Origin: Oscillospiraceae bacterium
Lineage (GTDB): Bacteria; Bacillota; Clostridia; Oscillospirales; Oscillospiraceae
Direction: 5' to 3'
NCBI GenBank assembly: GCA_017621795.1
Contig: JAGASJ010000004.1
Location: 78,988-118,733 of the forward strand
Length of the DNA stretch: 39,746 nt
Shown: positions 1 to 9,697 of the stretch, piece by piece
Layout: every line of letters starts with the position of its first letter
Position numbering within the stretch: the first letter of the stretch is position 1
Position numbers and translations under genes: made by a program
Notes under the pieces: generated by a model
Seen by the model: the letters and a program-made list of their open reading frames with translations, nothing else
Told to the model about the DNA's origin: nothing
Databases searched by the model: none

Positions 1-2093
1 CGGCTGGACACAGCTTCGCCGGTTTTATAATTGAGCTTTTGAACGGTCAGCTGCAGGCTTTGGGCGGTCATACCGTCGTTGGTCACATACAGGGTATACT
101 TTCCGTCCTCTGCATCGATGCTGCCCACCACCGGCTGCGCACAGCGCCGGAAGCTATAGTAGGATGCCTTGGGCATACCGTAATAGTCGATCAGCGCCCA
201 GCCCGATGCGGCAGGCCAGCAATCCGCCAGCATCCAGTACAAAAGCCCGCTGTTAAACCACAGATTTCGCCGTGCCAGTTCAAAGGAAAGACGTACCCAT
301 TCGTACTGAATGTACTGCAGCTTCAAAAGCCGATCCTGTCCGTCGCGGAATGTGCCCAATACCTTTTCCGCAAAGATTTTTTCGTAATCATAAAGCTCTC
401 TGAGCAGAGCCGGATTGCCTTGGGTATGATACAAAAGCATATCTTCCGCGCCGTAAATATCCGACTGGTCCATCATACGGCGCAGGGAGAAGGTGCTCAC
501 CGCACCCATAGACGGCTCTTCCGCGATAAAACGGGCCAAATACTGCTTATACTCGTCCTTATAATCCGACAGGTCGTCCTTCTCAAGATAGTTAAAGAAC
601 GTTCCCAAAAACTGTGTATTGTGGGTCGTTCCAACGGTTTTGGAGGCATAGCGGTCACCGCCGTAGGGGCTGGACGGCAGGAATACACGGGAGGGATCCA
701 GCTTGTTCAGCACCGGTCCGATGGCCTTCATCGCGGCGGTTCTGCCCATATAATCCTTCATCCGTTCGTTGCCTGCCACGGCATTCTCATTATCGCCGTT
801 CCACCACACCAGGCTGGGGTGGTTGCGAAGCGTATAAGCGGCACATTCCGCTTCCTTTTTCAGCGCCTCTACAAACCATTCTTCCTCCTCGGGATAGTCG
901 CCGCAGGCCATCAAAAAGTCCTGATTGACCATAATGCCCAATCGGTCGCATTCGCTGTAGAAATGCTCTGTTTCAAACATACCGCCGCCCCAAATACGGA
1001 TCATATTCAGTCCCATTTGGACGGACAGCTCCAAGATCTTTGTGACCTTTTCTTTTGTTACTTCCGAGACAAAGGGCTCACAGGGGGCCCAGTCCGCACC
1101 CTTGCAGAACACCTTTTCCCCGTTAATGACCGGCGTAAAGCAGGTGAATTTTTCGTTAAAGTCCCACTCCCTGCCGGAATCGGATGCCTGCAGCTTGCGG
1201 CACAACTCATAGCTTTCGCTGCCGGGCTTGTCGGCAGTCTGCAGGATCTTCACGGTACGGATGCCGATTCTATGCTGCAGAACTTCCTCCCCGCAGGTTA
1301 TTTTTAAGGTATAAAGCGGCTGTGCGCCGTAGCCCACAGGATACCAAAGCTGAGGATCTTCCACCGTGATATACTCCCGATGCCAATGCTCCTCACTGTA
1401 ACGGGTGTTGGAGTACACTAAATTACCCTGCGGGTCTATAAGTGTAATGGTGTAGTGAAGTCCTTTTTCGTAGTTTGCAAAATGGGTATCACACACCAGC
1501 TGCGCCCCGAATTGATCCAGATGATCGGTATAGACATAGGTATCGGTAGCACGGGGCCGGTGATCAAATTCCACATAACAGCTCTTTTCGATGCCGCAGG
1601 TGACAAAACGCATCGTCCAGTCCCATCCGTAGGTACATTGTATACGGCGGGTATACAGACGGCCGCCGGAAAAGGCCGCGTGTCTTTCGGGCGTGTCCTT
1701 GGTGCGGTTTATGGGCGAGGAAAACTCTACGCGCAGTGTATTTTCTCCCTGCTTCAGGACGCCGTCCACAGCAAAGCGATGGGTAATAAACATATTTTCT
1801 GCCGTGCCCACGTGCTGATCATTGAGGTAAATTTCCGCATAGGTATCCAGGCACTCAAACACCAGCATTGCGCCTTCCTCCAGCGTGTCCACGGTAAACG
1901 CTTTGGTGTAGACCCAGTCCTCGTTTTCGATCCATTGCACCTGCTTGGCTGTATCCCGCCAATAAATATCGGCAGGCAGTTTGCCGTTTTTCATCAAATC
2001 GGTATGTACACAGCCGGGTACGGTGGCGGCAAAGCGCTCGTTACCGGTGGGACGCAACCCCTCCCATACGCCGTCCAATAAAATTCTTCTCAT
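1..2093 (-). CDS. GH2 beta-mannosidase-like glycoside hydrolase (3' end outside window)
   Basis: Translating the minus strand from the ATG at 2093-2091 gives about 697 residues that run off the left edge, so the C-terminus is missing. It has the GH2 layout: an N-terminal sugar-binding jelly roll (WEGLRP, then YTRRIQCTYGWDW near residues 147-159), an immunoglobulin-like region and a TIM barrel. WWNGDNEN (about 430-437) fits the acid/base motif, with Glu near 436. FIAEEPSMGA (about 522-531) fits the nucleophile motif of beta-mannosidases, with Glu near 525. The family removes non-reducing beta-mannosyl residues. No signal peptide is seen, so it should be cytoplasmic. It starts 11 bp after the GH20 stop, with GAGGGA upstream of the ATG, and is the last gene of the ten-gene operon visible here. 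Another GH2 activity is possible but less likely. Confidence 0.85.
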   Translation of the reverse strand, partial: MRRILLDGVWEGLRPTGNERFAATVPGCVHTDLMKNGKLPADIYWRDTAKQVQWIENEDWVYTKAFTVDTLEEGAMLVFECLDTYAEIYLNDQHVGTAENMFITHRFAVDGVLKQGENTLRVEFSSPINRTKDTPERHAAFSGGRLYTRRIQCTYGWDWTMRFVTCGIEKSCYVEFDHRPRATDTYVYTDHLDQFGAQLVCDTHFANYEKGLHYTITLIDPQGNLVYSNTRYSEEHWHREYITVEDPQLWYPVGYGAQPLYTLKITCGEEVLQHRIGIRTVKILQTADKPGSESYELCRKLQASDSGREWDFNEKFTCFTPVINGEKVFCKGADWAPCEPFVSEVTKEKVTKILELSVQMGLNMIRIWGGGMFETEHFYSECDRLGIMVNQDFLMACGDYPEEEEWFVEALKKEAECAAYTLRNHPSLVWWNGDNENAVAGNERMKDYMGRTAAMKAIGPVLNKLDPSRVFLPSSPYGGDRYASKTVGTTHNTQFLGTFFNYLEKDDLSDYKDEYKQYLARFIAEEPSMGAVSTFSLRRMMDQSDIYGAEDMLLYHTQGNPALLRELYDYEKIFAEKVLGTFRDGQDRLLKLQYIQYEWVRLSFELARRNLWFNSGLLYWMLADCWPAASGWALIDYYGMPKASYYSFRRCAQPVVGSIDAEDGKYTLYVTNDGMTAQSLQLTVQKLNYKTGEAVSS

Positions 2094-2104
2094 AATTGAT
2101 CCCT

Positions 2105-3880
2105 CTATAAAATATCGTTTTCCGTAAAGCTCTTGGACCAGTGGAAAAACCACGGGGCATAGTTGTGTTCTTTTTCAAGGGCATCTGCCCAATAAGGCAA
2201 GCGCTCCTCCTCCAGCTCATAAATATGCTCCACTGTGCCGTCCAAATAATCCTGCAGAACATCGTACGCGGTCTTGCAGCGAGCCGCCATACCGCCAAAG
2301 CGCAGGTCCATCACCTCAAAGCCGAAGCCTTTGTGTTCCTTCATCCAAAGAATCCGGAAAATACGGCGAAATTCCTCTATTTTTTCTGCAAGCTTCGGAA
2401 GCTCCTTTTGAAGTCTGCTCATTTCCTGCCGATCTCCGCCTTTATAGGCTTTATACAGGCGTTTGCTGAAGGTGGTCTTTCGTCCCATCACATCGCAAAG
2501 TGCGGTATAAAAACGGAAAATATAGGAAAACGGACTGCTGTTTTCGCACAAGGGTGCAAGCAAGCCGTGCAGCCTGCGGTAGTGTTCATCGGCTTCATCG
2601 GGAATGTGGCAGTCCATCATTCCGATGAGCAGGTCGTTATGCAGCGCCCAAATGCTTGCGTTGGCAATTTTCCCGTCCAATCGAACCGGGTAGTTCAGTT
2701 CATCGGCCAGCATCCACTGCGCCTGCGTATAGCCTGTAAAGCGGCAAAGCAGCGCATCGTGCTCCGTTTCACAGGGATACAGCTTTTCTGCCGCATACCA
2801 AAAAGACGGCATAATAGCATAAAACGGACATTCGTTTCCGTGATCGCCCCAGGTGGTCATCAGAATATCCTGCACACCCAATTCCGTTACGACGGGGAAT
2901 GCGGCATCCATCCGGGATATGGCAAGACCGTTATCCGGTGCGATGCCCATGTGCTTATGCAGGCACCCTGCAAAGCTGACCCTTCCTGCCGCCTTCATCA
3001 GACGGGTAAAGATTTGGCGGTAGATTTGCGGGTCGGTTTCGTAGTATTCCCAGTACACAGGAGTCTGTGTGCCGTCAAACAAGGCTGCGGGAATTTCGTC
3101 ATTTCTTCCTTCCAGGTAGAAGGCATCTGCCCAAAAGTCCGGATGAATTCCCTCTTCTTTACAAATTTCAAAAACCTTTTGAAAATGAGTAAAGTATAGC
3201 TCTTTGCTGATGGGCGCTTCATCCATACCGATGTGGATGCGGTTTGTTCCAAACAGCTCCTTGCAGTACCGCAGAGACTTCCGAATCAGGCGGTAGGCAT
3301 CATCACTGCCTACCCGCAAGGTGCAACCGTCCTGCATACTCCCCTTGTAGGGCTCCCAGGATGCCAAATGAGGCAAATGGGACAATGTCTGGATGCAGGG
3401 GATCAGCTTGATGCCAAACAGACCGGCATACCCCTTGATCTGCCCGATCTCCTCACAGGTATACCGACCCCGTTTGTAGCCGAAATAGGGCTCATCAGGC
3501 AGCTCGTATGTATCCTCTGTATAAAGCTCCAAATAGGTGTATCCCGCCAAAGCCATCATACAGATCAGACCGCCCACCCGTTGGGGCAGCATTACTGCGT
3601 TGCGGGAACAGTCCAGCATCAGGCCCAGGTCAGAGATTTTGGGGGTGATCTCGTATGCCCCTTTCTGCAAAACCAACGCTCTTGCCAGCGCCATATAAAA
3701 ATGGGGCAGTGTATCGTATTGGATATGGATGCTGGCGTCTGTTTTTTCAATAAAGACCCTGTTGGCAGGGGTTACCGATAGGGTAACCCCTGCTTCGCTT
3801 TGCTCCAAAAAACCGTAAGATGCCAGCAGCCTTATACCGTTTTGCAGATGTTCCGGAAGCTTTTTGCAATTTACTGTCAT
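2105..3880 (-). CDS. GH20 beta-N-acetylhexosaminidase, cytoplasmic
   Basis: This 591-residue protein carries the GH20 catalytic signature HIGMDEAPI (about residues 216-224). Asp220-Glu221 is the expected pair for substrate-assisted removal of beta-linked GlcNAc or GalNAc. The N-terminal ~85 residues resemble the small alpha/beta domain that precedes GH20 barrels, and LGLMLDCSRNAV marks the first barrel strand. No signal peptide is seen, so it likely acts on imported oligosaccharides. It resembles the compact Firmicute GH20 enzymes more than large surface types (inference). It starts 6 bp after the stop of the 242-residue lipoprotein, and the beta-mannosidase follows 11 bp later. A GH20 next to a GH2 mannosidase suggests a substrate holding HexNAc and beta-mannose. 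Linkage preference is not deducible. Confidence 0.87.
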   Translation of the reverse strand: MTVNCKKLPEHLQNGIRLLASYGFLEQSEAGVTLSVTPANRVFIEKTDASIHIQYDTLPHFYMALARALVLQKGAYEITPKISDLGLMLDCSRNAVMLPQRVGGLICMMALAGYTYLELYTEDTYELPDEPYFGYKRGRYTCEEIGQIKGYAGLFGIKLIPCIQTLSHLPHLASWEPYKGSMQDGCTLRVGSDDAYRLIRKSLRYCKELFGTNRIHIGMDEAPISKELYFTHFQKVFEICKEEGIHPDFWADAFYLEGRNDEIPAALFDGTQTPVYWEYYETDPQIYRQIFTRLMKAAGRVSFAGCLHKHMGIAPDNGLAISRMDAAFPVVTELGVQDILMTTWGDHGNECPFYAIMPSFWYAAEKLYPCETEHDALLCRFTGYTQAQWMLADELNYPVRLDGKIANASIWALHNDLLIGMMDCHIPDEADEHYRRLHGLLAPLCENSSPFSYIFRFYTALCDVMGRKTTFSKRLYKAYKGGDRQEMSRLQKELPKLAEKIEEFRRIFRILWMKEHKGFGFEVMDLRFGGMAARCKTAYDVLQDYLDGTVEHIYELEEERLPYWADALEKEHNYAPWFFHWSKSFTENDIL

Positions 3881-3886
3881 AAGTAC

Positions 3887-4615
3887 TTATTCCTCACCGA
3901 TATAAACGCGGACATTATCTAAATAGTAGCTCTGATCCGTGTCAAACAGACGGCCATCCTCAAATGCAACGATGAATGCGTCAATTTGAGAAAGGTCCTC
4001 CTGCAGTTTTGCGGCAAATTCCTCCGCTGTGATCTCGATATGGGTCCACTTTCCGGGCTCTATATCAAAACGGAAGGATGTGCTGTACTGATTGTCGTCG
4101 TGCCAAATGTCTTCCCATGCGTAGTTCCACGTACCGTCACTGGTGGCGGTGCGCATAAACCGATTCAGGTAGAAGCGGACACTGCGAACCTCACTTTGCG
4201 CATTATACACGTCAAAGGAAACTTTTGTCAAATTGTAAAAATCGGTGGTTTCGTTGAAGAACGCCGTGTCTGTTGCCATACGCAAAGAGACGTCCGACTC
4301 CCCTGCCGGCACTGTGATCATCAGGCTCTGCTCGCCGTAGGTGACAAGCTCCGGGTTTTCCGCCTTTCGGATTTGAGTCATTTTGCCGCCGGTGTACTTC
4401 ACCTGACTGCACTCGAAATACGTCTCAAAATCGCCCAGCAGATAGTAATACTCCCCGATCTGCTCATCGTATTCCATCACATTGCTTCTTTTTTCCGGTA
4501 TTTCCACCTTGTCCGGCCGGATTTCACCGTTTTCGGGGGATTTCTTTTCCCCGCAGCCCACAATGCACAGCATCAGACACACCATCAGAAGCAGTGCAAG
4601 TATTCTTTTTTTCAT
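3887..4615 (-). CDS. Small lipoprotein with jelly-roll-like (CBM11/CIA30-like) domain
   Basis: The 242-residue protein has a Lys/Arg start, a hydrophobic stretch and the lipobox CIVGC, so it is an exported lipoprotein. After a charged linker comes one domain of about 175 residues. Its features are LGDFETYFEC, VSFDVYNAQS, VRFYLNRFMR, DIWHDDNQYSTSFRF, and a YYLDNVRVYI end. This matches, feature for feature, the C-terminal domain of the giant protein at 21731-29020 (KVYNAQSADSTVRFYLN, DVWHDDHPSNTSFRF, FYLDDVRAYMSK). The fold looks like the galactose-binding/CIA30 type, which points to carbohydrate binding (inference). The start lies 2 bp after the stop of the DUF4091 lipoprotein, and its AGGAGG overlaps that gene's end, so the two are tightly coupled. 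No catalytic residues are recognised. Confidence 0.75.
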   Translation of the reverse strand: MKKRILALLLMVCLMLCIVGCGEKKSPENGEIRPDKVEIPEKRSNVMEYDEQIGEYYYLLGDFETYFECSQVKYTGGKMTQIRKAENPELVTYGEQSLMITVPAGESDVSLRMATDTAFFNETTDFYNLTKVSFDVYNAQSEVRSVRFYLNRFMRTATSDGTWNYAWEDIWHDDNQYSTSFRFDIEPGKWTHIEITAEEFAAKLQEDLSQIDAFIVAFEDGRLFDTDQSYYLDNVRVYIGEE

Positions 4616-4617
4616 AC

Positions 4618-7089
4618 TTAACCCTCCTGAATGGTGAATCCGTCGATGTAAACTTCTACTGCCTTGCCGGACTCAAATACCAAATCCAGCTCTGCAATAG
4701 CATCCAAATTGGAAATGCTGCCTAAAACAGGTGCCTCGATCTTGGTCCACTGACCTGCCGTCAGCTTCACTGCGCCTACCGTATGCACCTGACTGTCATA
4801 GAAGGAGACCGTTGCGTTCAGGTCCTCATCCATGGGATTGTACACATAGAAGCTGACACTCTTGACCGTGCTGAAGCTGCCGCCCACAATGGATGTTTCC
4901 TTCAAAAGTGCCACATAGGGTGTGACCTCCGCCTGCCCCTGATTGAGCAGTGCGTGAACAGATCTGCTTCCGTCAACAGCGTAGTCCTCGCTGATCTGCA
5001 GGGTGTCGCCACTCATACACAGCAGGTAATCCTCTGCGGAGGCGGCAGTCTCAAAGCTCTCGATCCGCAGGCTGTTTGCCACCAGTGTACAAACATATTC
5101 TGCAGTAACGCCCTGCCCGGTAACGCTGAAGGTACAGGCTCTGTCCTTGGTCAGATCCAGACTAATGGTATACACACCGTCTTCGTTGGCGGTGAGTACC
5201 ACGCCATTATAGGAAACTACTGCGCTTTCGTCCAGGCAGACAAACTCTACAGTGCCCTTGTTGATAAACACATCCTGTGTCTTATACAGCACAGCGGTGG
5301 GCTTCTTCAATGCGGCGATCCGCTGGAACAGCTCATTGCGGGCGGCATTGAACACATCTGCATCGGTCACGGGAATGGTGCCGGTGAAAATGCTGTCGTA
5401 CAGGGACTTCAGCTCCGTTTGGGGTTCTAATCCGTTTGCATAGTAAATCGCTTTAAATGCTTCGATCAGGTCGTAATCCTGCACCGTATCCCGCCACGCA
5501 ATGGCCCGCAGGCCGGGGCAGGGGCCTTGCAGCCCATAAGTTGCACCGGGGTAGAACATATTGCCGTCACCGGGGGTAATGCCACCGGGTCCGGGAGAGG
5601 ACGTCTCCCAACGGTTGGGCGTCACATCGCCGCTGGGGCCGTAGTTGTAGTTGACCGACTTCCAGGCCATCAGCAGGCTGATATCGTAGCTGTTGCACAT
5701 CCAGCCAAGGGTACGCAAGCCCACATTGGGACTATCGAATGCATAGTTGGCATAGGGGTAGAAGGGGGTGCAGCAGACATAAGTCCACAGCTGCATATCC
5801 TCTCTGCCCTCTTTCAGCTGTGCCAGATCCGAGGGGTTATTAAAGAAGTCGTTTAGTGTGCAGATGGTAGCCCGTTCCAGACCCCAACCGTCCAGGGTGC
5901 TGGCAGAAACGTTACAGGTCAGCATATAGGGCATATTCAGCACACTTTTAGATACTACATTATTATAATATGCGTAGTGCTCTGTGCCAACATATTTTGC
6001 CTGCAGGATCTCATCTGCGTCCTCCAGCATCTTCACAAAGGCCGTCAGCGACGCCTTTGCTGTTTCAAACTGTGCCGCAGTCTGCGGCTCGTCCACGTGG
6101 TCGTAGGGATAGAAGAAGGCTCCGTCCAGGTAGTTCACCCGATCTGTCACAGACATCTCTGCAATCGCCACTACATATTCCCGCAGAAGGCCGAAATTGC
6201 ACTGCACCTCCACGCCGTCATACCAGCCTGGATTGGTATCAAACTCGATCCGATAGGTATTGAAGCCGGGGTAGTTATAATAGGCCTTCAGACGCTCCAA
6301 ATAGACGGGCAAATCCATAACCTCATCTGTGCCGGGCACGATGGAGCTCATATTGTAGTCCATCAATACCTCGGTATAGAGGATCGCCATTTCATCAGAG
6401 CCGTCCAGCTCTGCCGATTCAAACGCCTCTCTGCCGAAGTAAGGTGCGTAGGTTTTCAGTGCGGAGGTATCCGGCAGTGTTACATCGTATACCGTGACCT
6501 CCATGGGAATGCTATAGGAATCTGCATCGGTTTTCAGGGTGATCGTACCGGTGTATAAACCGGCAGGGGTGGTCTTGGTGGTGGAAACATCAAAGAACAG
6601 GCCCTGATTGTTCCCCTTTTGTACGAAGTTTTCGCCGTATTTTACAGCAGCATCAAAGGGCAGCAAGGGATCAGGCAGCTTATGACCGTAGTATTCCGGA
6701 TATGTTCTGCCGGTGCTGTCGTCAATAGACTGATATTTCAGCATATAAATCTGAATATCATCAGACAGGATCTTCTCGTTCCCGCACACCAGGTCGGACA
6801 CCTGCACAGTGTAGGAGGAGATATCCTGCTTGGCATACAGCATCAGCTGCGCGCCCTCTTCCTCATTTCGTGCCATACTGATCTTGACGGATGCTTTGTT
6901 CACAGCCTGCTCGGCAGTCTTTCCGTCATCGTTTAAAACGACCTTAGCAGTGGCAGATTCGCCCCACACTACAGCATCTTTACCCTCGATCTTCCCTTTA
7001 CCGCCATCGGCATCGCCCGCTTTACAGCCTGCCGCCGACAAAAGCAGTACAAGGACTATGGAAAGTGCAAATAGTCTTTTCCGAATCAT
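4618..7089 (-). CDS. DUF4091 / GH123-like lipoprotein
   Basis: An 823-residue lipoprotein with lipobox SAAGC near residue 22. Residues about 40-200 form a beta-rich N-terminal domain. The middle is a DUF4091 barrel ending in GDGNMFYPGATYGLQGPCPG and LRAIAWRDTVQDYDLI, the typical family end. FYPYDHVDEP places an Asp-Glu pair at about 333-334, where GH123 N-acetylgalactosaminidases keep their substrate-assisted pair; activity on HexNAc is therefore plausible but unproven. A beta-rich C-terminal domain (about 670-823) resembles the adjacent 242-residue lipoprotein. The N-terminal and barrel parts also match about residues 1,608-2,230 of the giant at 21731-29020. A GGAG site precedes the ATG. It lies 34 bp downstream of the solute-binding gene, in the same operon. 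Confidence 0.82.
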   Translation of the reverse strand: MIRKRLFALSIVLVLLLSAAGCKAGDADGGKGKIEGKDAVVWGESATAKVVLNDDGKTAEQAVNKASVKISMARNEEEGAQLMLYAKQDISSYTVQVSDLVCGNEKILSDDIQIYMLKYQSIDDSTGRTYPEYYGHKLPDPLLPFDAAVKYGENFVQKGNNQGLFFDVSTTKTTPAGLYTGTITLKTDADSYSIPMEVTVYDVTLPDTSALKTYAPYFGREAFESAELDGSDEMAILYTEVLMDYNMSSIVPGTDEVMDLPVYLERLKAYYNYPGFNTYRIEFDTNPGWYDGVEVQCNFGLLREYVVAIAEMSVTDRVNYLDGAFFYPYDHVDEPQTAAQFETAKASLTAFVKMLEDADEILQAKYVGTEHYAYYNNVVSKSVLNMPYMLTCNVSASTLDGWGLERATICTLNDFFNNPSDLAQLKEGREDMQLWTYVCCTPFYPYANYAFDSPNVGLRTLGWMCNSYDISLLMAWKSVNYNYGPSGDVTPNRWETSSPGPGGITPGDGNMFYPGATYGLQGPCPGLRAIAWRDTVQDYDLIEAFKAIYYANGLEPQTELKSLYDSIFTGTIPVTDADVFNAARNELFQRIAALKKPTAVLYKTQDVFINKGTVEFVCLDESAVVSYNGVVLTANEDGVYTISLDLTKDRACTFSVTGQGVTAEYVCTLVANSLRIESFETAASAEDYLLCMSGDTLQISEDYAVDGSRSVHALLNQGQAEVTPYVALLKETSIVGGSFSTVKSVSFYVYNPMDEDLNATVSFYDSQVHTVGAVKLTAGQWTKIEAPVLGSISNLDAIAELDLVFESGKAVEVYIDGFTIQEG

Positions 7090-7123
7090 ATCGTTCTCCT
7101 TATCTTCCTCAGCTTGCCTTCTC

Positions 7124-8761
7124 TTACTCGAAAAGTCTGTTCAGATAGGTGCTCCAACGGTCGTCCGCATATTCCTTCAGGAAAACATCATTGTATTCTT
7201 CCGGGGTCTGGCCGTTTTTGGCGGTCATCATATCCACAAAGTAGGTGTTCAGGTTGTAGGACTGTACGTTGCCCTTGCTGAAGATATCGCCTACACGGTA
7301 GTAGCCTACATAAACCGCATCCTTGGTGCAGTCGAAGATGGACTTCTCTGTTTCGTGGAGCTTCTCATAGTCGTAATCATACTGGAAGGGAGAGAAGCCG
7401 CCGGCACAGTTGTCCTTGAAGATCTGAATACCCTCATCGGATGCCATAAACAGCAGGAACTGGTCTGCCAAGGTGGAGGCGTTGCTGTAGACCGGTGCAA
7501 AAACAGTATGGGTGGGTGCCAGAGTGGCCACCATATTGCGTGCACTGCGGATGTATTCCACTTCTTCCTCGGTTACGCCTTCAGGCAGTTCCCCTTCGCC
7601 GTCTACGTATGCAACCACCTGAGACAGCATCTCATCGGAGGTGATATTGGGCAGGCGCTTTTCATTGCTTGCGGAGTAGCTGTTGGTTGCCTCCAAAATG
7701 TTGCTGGCAACAGGGGCTTTCATCATCTTGATGGTGGAATCCAGCTCCACAGTGGTGTTGTTCTGAATCTCCTGCATCAGCCAGTCGCCGGATACGTAAA
7801 ATGCGTAGTTATATTTGCTGATCATAAAGCGGGTCTGATATTCGTTGAGACGGTTTACGCCGATTTCCGCGGCATTTTGAATAACATAACCGGCATCGTA
7901 ATTGAGAATATCATAGCAGGTCTGCGCCGCTGCCAGACGACCGGGCTGATTGAAGATCTTGTTGGAGTTCTTCTCCTCACGGTTCATACTGCTGTTATAG
8001 CCGATGCCCTCGTAGAATTTGGTGTAGTTCTCGAAGCCCTCGTACTGTGCCCACCAAATCTGATAAAGGGAGGTAGACCAGTAGTCGACCATACCGGGGA
8101 CGAAGAATACACATTCCTTCTCCTTCAGTCTTTCACAAAGCGCGATCAGCTCATCGGTGGTTCTGGGCAGCTCCCAGTTGCCCTCACCCAGGGCGTTGTT
8201 GATCACGTCCTCATTGTAAAACAGGCTGTGGTTACCGGCAACGTAGGGCATCCAGTAATAGGTGTCGTCTGCAGTATCCTCTGTGTCACGACCATCCACC
8301 TGGCACATCTTTTTCAGGCCGGGGAACAGCTTTTCGGCAATGGTGGTATCCTCGCCGGGAATGGTGGTATTGTACAGCTGGGTCAGATCCCGCATTGCCT
8401 GACCGCCCTCGTACATCTTGGCGAAGGAATTGAGTGTACCGTAGCCCTCGGACTTACTGAAGTACAGGTCTACGTCATTATAATTGGGGTTACGCAGGCT
8501 GTTTTCGATCACGCCGGGAGTTCTGACGATCTCCAGTTTCACGTTCACGCCGGGATTCTTTTCCTTAAATGCCTTGACCATCGCTTCCATCCACTGGGTG
8601 CCATAGCCCATTGCGTAATACATAATGTTCAGATTGGTGGTATCTTCAACCGTGTTATCCACCAACTGCTGACTGCCGCCGGCGCCGCCGCAGCCGGTCA
8701 GCACCGTGCCCATAACCAGCACAATGCAAACAAGTAATGCAATGATTCTTTTCATTTTCAT
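7124..8761 (-). CDS. Extracellular solute-binding lipoprotein of a CUT1 sugar ABC importer
   Basis: About 545 residues with lipobox VLTGC followed by a Gly/Ser linker. This is a family 1 carbohydrate-binding lipoprotein, seen in NIMYYAMGYGTQWMEAMVKAF, the KEKNPGVNVKLEIV strand and a long aromatic C-terminal lobe. It is on the large side for the family (commonly 420-450), which suggests a bulky oligosaccharide ligand (inference). The reading frame extends upstream to a TTG, but the ATG at 8761 has AGGTG seven bases away and gives MKMKRIIALL, so that start is chosen. It lies 30 bp after the second permease gene, the normal order for such systems. It should sit on the outer membrane face and deliver ligand to the two permeases. 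Confidence 0.9.
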   Translation of the reverse strand: MKMKRIIALLVCIVLVMGTVLTGCGGAGGSQQLVDNTVEDTTNLNIMYYAMGYGTQWMEAMVKAFKEKNPGVNVKLEIVRTPGVIENSLRNPNYNDVDLYFSKSEGYGTLNSFAKMYEGGQAMRDLTQLYNTTIPGEDTTIAEKLFPGLKKMCQVDGRDTEDTADDTYYWMPYVAGNHSLFYNEDVINNALGEGNWELPRTTDELIALCERLKEKECVFFVPGMVDYWSTSLYQIWWAQYEGFENYTKFYEGIGYNSSMNREEKNSNKIFNQPGRLAAAQTCYDILNYDAGYVIQNAAEIGVNRLNEYQTRFMISKYNYAFYVSGDWLMQEIQNNTTVELDSTIKMMKAPVASNILEATNSYSASNEKRLPNITSDEMLSQVVAYVDGEGELPEGVTEEEVEYIRSARNMVATLAPTHTVFAPVYSNASTLADQFLLFMASDEGIQIFKDNCAGGFSPFQYDYDYEKLHETEKSIFDCTKDAVYVGYYRVGDIFSKGNVQSYNLNTYFVDMMTAKNGQTPEEYNDVFLKEYADDRWSTYLNRLFE

Positions 8762-8791
8762 AATCAATCACCTTTCATAATCCTTGTTACT

Positions 8792-9697
8792 TTAGCCCTT
8801 GATGCCACCGGCAGAAACATTGTTCATCAGCTTACCGCTGAAAATCATATATAGTACCACAACCGGTATGATCGAAAGGAAGATTCCCGCAAAGTATGTG
8901 GGGGTCTGCAGGCCGATATAGAACATAAACGACCGCAGCACATAAAGCGTACTGGAAAGCGTGGGATGGGTCTTCTGATAAACCATCACCGTTGCGTAAT
9001 CGTTCCAGTAGAAGATAAAGTTCATAATACCCTGGGCTGTGATGATCGGTACCGCACAGGGAAGCATAATGTTTTTGAATACGGAGAACGGTCCTGCGCC
9101 GTCAATCTTCGCCGCCTCAGCATAGGCATTGGGCAGGCCCTTAAAGTAGGCGTACATAATCAGGAATAAGCCGCCGTGTCCTGCGCCCTGACTGACGTAG
9201 TAAAACCAGTTGTCCACCATATTCATCTCGGAGAGCATCTTGTACTTTGCCGCATCCTGACCGTAGGTGGGGATCATCATCTGCACCATAATAAAGGCAT
9301 ACAAAAATCCTCTGCCACGGAATTCATAACGGGCGGTGACATAGGAAAACAAAGTGGTCACCACCAGGCGGGGGGCGGTACAGCCGATGCTGTAAACCAA
9401 AGAGTTCAGCAGCATCTCCGGGTAGGAGATCCAGCGCATCACACCGTTACTACCGCTGACAGGTTGCATAAACTTCTCAGAAACGTCAATAAAGTTTTGG
9501 AAGGTATATTTGCCCACGAACAGATCGTGACTTAAAACCTTGTCCAAATAGGTCATAGGATCGCCCAGTGCCACGTTCAGACCCCAAAGTGCCATAAACA
9601 CCAGCACACTGCCCCACACCAGGGGAATCACACCTAAGAAGTTGACCCAAAAGCCGTTGGAACGGAGCTCCTTACGCCGTGTTTTTAGTTTTGACAT
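8792..9697 (-). CDS. CUT1 sugar ABC transporter permease (MalG-like)
   Basis: This 301-residue membrane protein has six likely transmembrane segments. The cytoplasmic EAA loop AEAAKIDGAGPFSVFKNIML (from about residue 192) is the contact site for the ATPase. Family position and the NFIFYWNDYATVMVY segment fit the MalG-type second permease. Its ATG overlaps the stop of the upstream permease by one base (TGATG), a sign of translational coupling. Together with the permease at 9697-10602 and the binding lipoprotein it forms an importer. No ATPase is encoded in this operon, so it must use a shared housekeeping ATPase or the short ATPase encoded divergently at 18981. The substrate is unknown. Confidence 0.93.
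   Translation of the reverse strand: MSKLKTRRKELRSNGFWVNFLGVIPLVWGSVLVFMALWGLNVALGDPMTYLDKVLSHDLFVGKYTFQNFIDVSEKFMQPVSGSNGVMRWISYPEMLLNSLVYSIGCTAPRLVVTTLFSYVTARYEFRGRGFLYAFIMVQMMIPTYGQDAAKYKMLSEMNMVDNWFYYVSQGAGHGGLFLIMYAYFKGLPNAYAEAAKIDGAGPFSVFKNIMLPCAVPIITAQGIMNFIFYWNDYATVMVYQKTHPTLSSTLYVLRSFMFYIGLQTPTYFAGIFLSIIPVVVLYMIFSGKLMNNVSAGGIKG

Noticed and set aside
39..1307. A 422-codon open frame on the plus strand
   Set aside because: Antisense to the GH2 gene, whose catalytic motifs read cleanly on the minus strand.
6830..8737. A 635-codon open frame on the plus strand
   Set aside because: It is antisense to the DUF4091 and solute-binding lipoprotein genes, spans the gap between them, and shows no domain.
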